Below, in pieces: positions 1-7,957 of a DNA stretch of 7,957 nucleotides (its first letter is position 1; every line of letters begins with the position of its first letter). The DNA is taken from the NCBI GenBank assembly GCA_029934875.1, contig JAOZLK010000181.1, forward strand, positions 1-7,957, written 5' to 3'. The notes under the pieces were generated by a model. The model did not search any database. It saw only the letters and a list, made by a program, of their open reading frames with translations, and had not been told where the DNA came from. The DNA is from Bacteroidales bacterium (GTDB lineage: Bacteria; Bacteroidota; Bacteroidia; Bacteroidales; GCA-2748055). A program made the translations under genes and the position numbers.

Positions 1-417
1 CATGTTAAACAGGGCACAGAGACCAGTCACATTTCAGCCTTCTGGGATGTGATGCCCACCCTTGCTGAAATTGCAGGAGCCAGCTTGAGCGATACGCTGG
101 ATGGAATATCTTTTCTTCCCACGCTTACCGGCGAGGGCGAACAGGCTGATCATGACTATCTCTACTGGGAGTTCCATGAAAAAGGGGGTAGAATTGCTGT
201 CAGGAAGGGCAATTGGAAAGGTGTCAAGTACAATGTACAGAAAGATCCCGGAAAGGAGATTGAACTTTATGATTTAAGCGTGGATTCGGGTGAGACAAAT
301 GATGTGGCTTCCGATTTTCCGGATGTCGTGAAAGAGTTGACAGGGATCATGAAAGGAGCCCGGACGGAATCGGATGTCTTTCAATTTGACGCTGCAACCT
401 TTCTGAATGTGGATTAA
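1..417 (+). CDS. S1-family sulfatase, C-terminal part (5' end outside window)
   Basis: The frame is open from the first base and ends at TAA 415-417, giving 138 residues that form the C-terminal portion of a formylglycine-dependent sulfatase (alkaline phosphatase superfamily). Visible landmarks are SAFWDVMPTLAEIAG (residues 12-26), the usual 'dolmen' segment just after the catalytic core, then DGISFLPTL, LYWEFHEKGG, AVRKGNWKGVKY, ELYDLSVDSGETNDVA and a closing helix with ARTESDVF. This order is typical of the S1 C-terminal subdomain, where the second beta-sheet packs against the core and helps shape the substrate pocket. The CxPSR active site, the metal ligands and the signal peptide lie upstream and cannot be checked. 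The Met at base 49 is internal, since homology continues before it. Hydrolysis of sulfate esters on a polysaccharide, probably in the periplasm, is inferred from the family and from the GH2 gene 12 bases downstream. Substrate position (for example 2-, 4- or 6-O-sulfate) cannot be told from this fragment. Confidence 0.92.
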   Translation, partial: HVKQGTETSHISAFWDVMPTLAEIAGASLSDTLDGISFLPTLTGEGEQADHDYLYWEFHEKGGRIAVRKGNWKGVKYNVQKDPGKEIELYDLSVDSGETNDVASDFPDVVKELTGIMKGARTESDVFQFDAATFLNVD

Positions 418-429
418 ACGGGAAATGAT

Positions 430-6014
<5,585 letters not shown>

Positions 6015-6872
6015 GACCCGATCGTATCATAATGCTGAGCTTAAGCGGCTTTAAATCAATGACTGATAAATTCAGAAATAAGAAGCTTTTAAGGGTCTTT
6101 GCGTTTTTTATAGTACAGATGCTCACTGTGAGCATTATAGCGCAAAGTCAAATTAACAAGCCAAATTTCATTATCATCCTTGCCGATGATCTGGGTTATG
6201 GCGATGTGGGTTTTACAGGCAGCACACAGATAAATACACCACACATTGACGCCCTGGCAAAAGATGGCGTGATATTTACCCAGGGCTATGTATCAGCACC
6301 TGTGTGCGGACCTTCCCGTGCCGGTTTGATGACCGGGCGGAACCAGGTCAATTTTGGTTTTGACAACAATCCGATCGTGGATTTACCACAGTTTGATAGA
6401 AACTTTGTGGGTTTGCCCGTGGAGGAAAAAACCATGGCCGATCGCCTTGCCGAGCTGGGCTATGTGAATGGCCTGGTTGGCAAATGGCATCTGGGTGAGG
6501 CGGAGCATTTTCATCCCTTAAAAAGAGGCTTCCATGAATTCTGGGGTTATCTTGGAGGGGGGCATGATTATTTTCCCTCAAAGCCGGACGGCAAGACTTA
6601 TCACCGTGAAATTATTTGTTCATATAAAGAGCCGCAGGTAATTACTTATATCACCGACGATAAGGGGGATGAATGTGTGGAATTTGTTCGCAGGCACAGG
6701 GATGAATCCTTTTTCCTCTATGCCTCCTTTAATGCCCCTCATACACCGCTCCAGGCCACCGAAGAGGACCTTGCACTCTATGCTCATATTCCTGAGATCA
6801 GACGACGAACTTATTGTGCCATGGTCCACCGCCTGGATGAGAATGTGGGTAAAATTACAGAGGAGCTGAAAA

Positions 6873-6890
6873 GAACCATGGACACTCAAT
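6873..6890 (+). other. Deletion/frameshift junction inside the sulfatase
   Basis: Upstream of this point the sulfatase homology is in the frame of base 6032; from base 6888 it is one base forward. The downstream frame has a TGA at 6867-6869, and the upstream frame ends at TAG 6947-6949, so any ribosome crossing would have to occur between them. Conserved residues place the switch within a few codons of 6884-6888. The missing block, by comparison with the family consensus, holds the last core strand and the SDNGG metal ligands. No IS element, direct repeat or long homopolymer is visible at the junction. Confidence 0.75.
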
Positions 6891-6938
6891 GCACCCCTGC
6901 GCGGATCGAAGGGCATCCTTCTGGAAGGTGGGATACGC

Positions 6939-6953
6939 GTGCCATTTAGCATG
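6939..6953 (+). other. Possible stop-restart site after the frameshift
   Basis: The premature TAG at 6947-6949 is followed after one base by ATG 6951-6953, in the frame of the sulfatase C-terminal half. A GTG at 6939 in the same frame overlaps the stop as well. This arrangement is compatible with termination-reinitiation, which would let ribosomes continue to 7415 and on to the beta-helix gene four bases later. It would yield an inactive C-terminal piece of about 154-158 residues. The geometry is seen directly; use of the site is inference, and no Shine-Dalgarno supports it. Confidence 0.35.
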
Positions 6954-7419
6954 ACATGGCCAAATAAACTTAAAGCTGGTACAACATTCCACCAGCCAGT
7001 CTCTTCACTTGATCTTACACCCACCTTCGTAGCCCTGGCCGGTGGAAGCATTGACCCCGCCGACAATATGGATGGATGCAATCTAATCCCCTACCTGAAT
7101 GGGGATCTTACTGAGGCTCCCCATTCTGAGATGTACTGGCGCTTTACCATCAGCGCATCCATTCGCCAGGGTGACTGGAAACTGGTACGCCTGCCAGATC
7201 GCCTGCCCTTGCTTTATAATTTGAAAGAAGATATTGCTGAGCAGAACAATGTGGCCGACCAGAATCGGGAAAAGCTTGAGCATATGTTAAAAGCGCTGGG
7301 CGACTGGGATGTTTCCTGCCCCCAGGTTCTTTATCTTGAAGGCAATCGCTTCAGGCGGAATCAGGTCGATCTGTATGACCGGAAATATCAACTGGAGCAG
7401 CCGTTAACTAAATAAGCCT

Positions 7420-7957
7420 ATGAAAAAGCAAATTCTGACACTCCTGTTCATCACTGTGGCAAGCAGCCTGTTTGCAACAATCTACCATGTGGAAATTACA
7501 GGAAGTGATGCGCTTAACCAGGGTTCGAAAGAGAAACCCTGGGCAAGCATCGCCCACGCAGTTGCAGAGTCAGCCGCTGGCGATACAATCCTTGTGGGAG
7601 TGGGTACCTTTACAGAACATTCATTGGAAATCCCTAAAAACATTATCATACGGGGAAGAGGTGCGGAATATACAATCATCCAGGCCGGTGAAACAATGCC
7701 AACAGGCGGAAGCGGAAATGTGTTGTTCACCATCCAGGCCGAAGTCCAAATCAGCGGACTGACCATCCGGCACGGATCACCCGGCATCCGGGTAGTATCC
7801 TCGGGAGACCTGTATTTGACCGACTGTAATGTGACAGAATGTTATTCGGAGACTCCGGGAGCAGGGATCAATGTAGCCGGTAATCTGAGAATGGAACGAT
7901 CTTGTGTGGCATACAATGAAAGCCCTTCTTTCGGAGCCGGGATTTATGCATCACGCA
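7420..7957 (+). CDS. Exported right-handed beta-helix protein, N-terminal part (3' end outside window)
   Basis: From ATG 7420 the frame stays open to the window end, giving 179 complete codons. Residues 1-19 form a clear Sec signal peptide (MKKQ, hydrophobic core, SLFA|T). The mature start IYHVEITGSDALNQGSKEKPWASIAHAV, given here only as the pattern 'YHV..sGsD..nqGS...Pw.sI..A', followed by GDTILVGVGTFTEH (55-68), is the usual entrance to pectate-lyase-like or DUF1565-type beta-helices. Short repeating strands follow: NIIIRGRG, QISGLTIRHGSPGI, DLYLTDCNVTEC, GAGINVAGNLRMERS and GAGIYAS. The Gly-rich GAGI turns mark successive helix coils. Such proteins include polysaccharide lyases, glycoside hydrolases, adhesins and non-catalytic surface proteins, and no catalytic residues can be named here. 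Its start lies four bases after the sulfatase stop, suggesting co-transcription and possibly coupled translation. A type IX secretion sorting tail might occur downstream but is not visible. Confidence 0.88.
   Translation, partial: MKKQILTLLFITVASSLFATIYHVEITGSDALNQGSKEKPWASIAHAVAESAAGDTILVGVGTFTEHSLEIPKNIIIRGRGAEYTIIQAGETMPTGGSGNVLFTIQAEVQISGLTIRHGSPGIRVVSSGDLYLTDCNVTECYSETPGAGINVAGNLRMERSCVAYNESPSFGAGIYASR

Larger units (their letters stand above)
6032..7415 (+). pseudogene. S1-family sulfatase disrupted by internal deletion and frameshift
   Basis: Two frames together encode one sulfatase. The 5' part (6032-6949, stop TAG 6947-6949) has a signal peptide ending near SIIA|QSQ, the metal-binding LADDLGYGD (Asp52, Asp53), the formylglycine site VCGPSR (Cys92), VGKWHLG (Lys151, His153), NAPHTPLQ (His237) and AMVHRLDENVGKI. 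The 3' part is in the +1 frame and resumes at base 6888 with NAPLRGSKGILLEGGIRVPF, then the PVSSLDLTPTFVALAGG segment, MYWRF, IRQGDWKLVR and a normal C-terminus. Between RTMD (about 6884) and NAPLRG no frame encodes the expected 'nTliiFlSDNGG' segment, whose Asp-Asn binds the active-site calcium in characterised sulfatases. Roughly 20 residues are missing, with a deletion length of 3n+2. Flanking sequence is otherwise intact, so the damage is recent, or it is an assembly error. The start at 6032 could instead be ATG 6059, which gives a more conventional signal peptide. No ribosome-binding motif decides between them. Confidence 0.85.

Noticed and set aside
6015..6031. Promoter or terminator between the LacZ-like gene and the sulfatase
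   Set aside because: The gap is only 17 bases, with no hairpin plus T-run and no room for a Bacteroidota -33/-7 promoter outside coding sequence.
6119..6135. Perfect inverted repeat ATGCTCAC-T-GTGAGCAT
   Set aside because: It lies inside the signal-peptide coding region, the one-base loop is too short for a stable hairpin, and no second copy was noticed. Chance or a minor operator-like palindrome cannot be told apart.
6867..6949. Programmed ribosomal frameshift joining the two sulfatase halves
   Set aside because: A +1 shift would be needed, there is no RF2-like slippery stop context or long A/T run, and even a perfect shift would not supply the missing SDNGG segment.
7472..7762. Plus-strand frame inside the beta-helix gene
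   Set aside because: It is an out-of-frame shadow. The frame from 7420 has a signal peptide and regular beta-helix coils, and stays open to the window end.

Overview
The window looks like part of a polysaccharide-degradation locus from a member of the Bacteroidota. This rests on three things. The gene content is exported GH2 glycosidases interleaved with formylglycine sulfatases. The signal peptides are Bacteroidota-like, with Gln just after the predicted cleavage site in two of them. No clear Shine-Dalgarno sequence precedes any start. A sulfatase-rich PVC-group bacterium (Planctomycetota, Verrucomicrobiota, Kiritimatiellota) is a less likely alternative. No rRNA, tRNA, SusC/SusD pair, regulator or anti-SME gene is present, so neither the exact lineage nor the target glycan can be fixed from this piece.

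Layout, all on the + strand. (1) 1-417: the C-terminal end of an S1-family sulfatase whose start lies upstream. (2) 430-2865: an 811-residue exported GH2 glycosidase with DUF4982-type C-terminal architecture. (3) 2892-6014: a 1040-residue exported, LacZ-like GH2 beta-galactosidase with an essentially complete set of LacZ active-site residues. (4) 6032-7415: a second S1 sulfatase broken by an internal deletion and frameshift. The lesion removes the calcium-binding DNG segment, while the sequence on both sides is well preserved. (5) 7420 to the window end: the start of an exported right-handed beta-helix protein. Gaps between genes are 12, 26, 17 and 4 bases, so one transcript is likely. No promoter or terminator is visible and there is no gene-free stretch.

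Together the genes suggest stepwise removal of sulfate groups and terminal beta-linked sugars, probably galactose, from a sulfated glycan in the periplasm. The beta-helix protein would be a possible carbohydrate binder or lyase. The glycan itself is inferred, not shown. The most notable observation is the damaged second sulfatase: as read it cannot make a normal enzyme. However, an ATG in the downstream frame sits one base after the premature stop, so translation could restart and continue toward the next gene.
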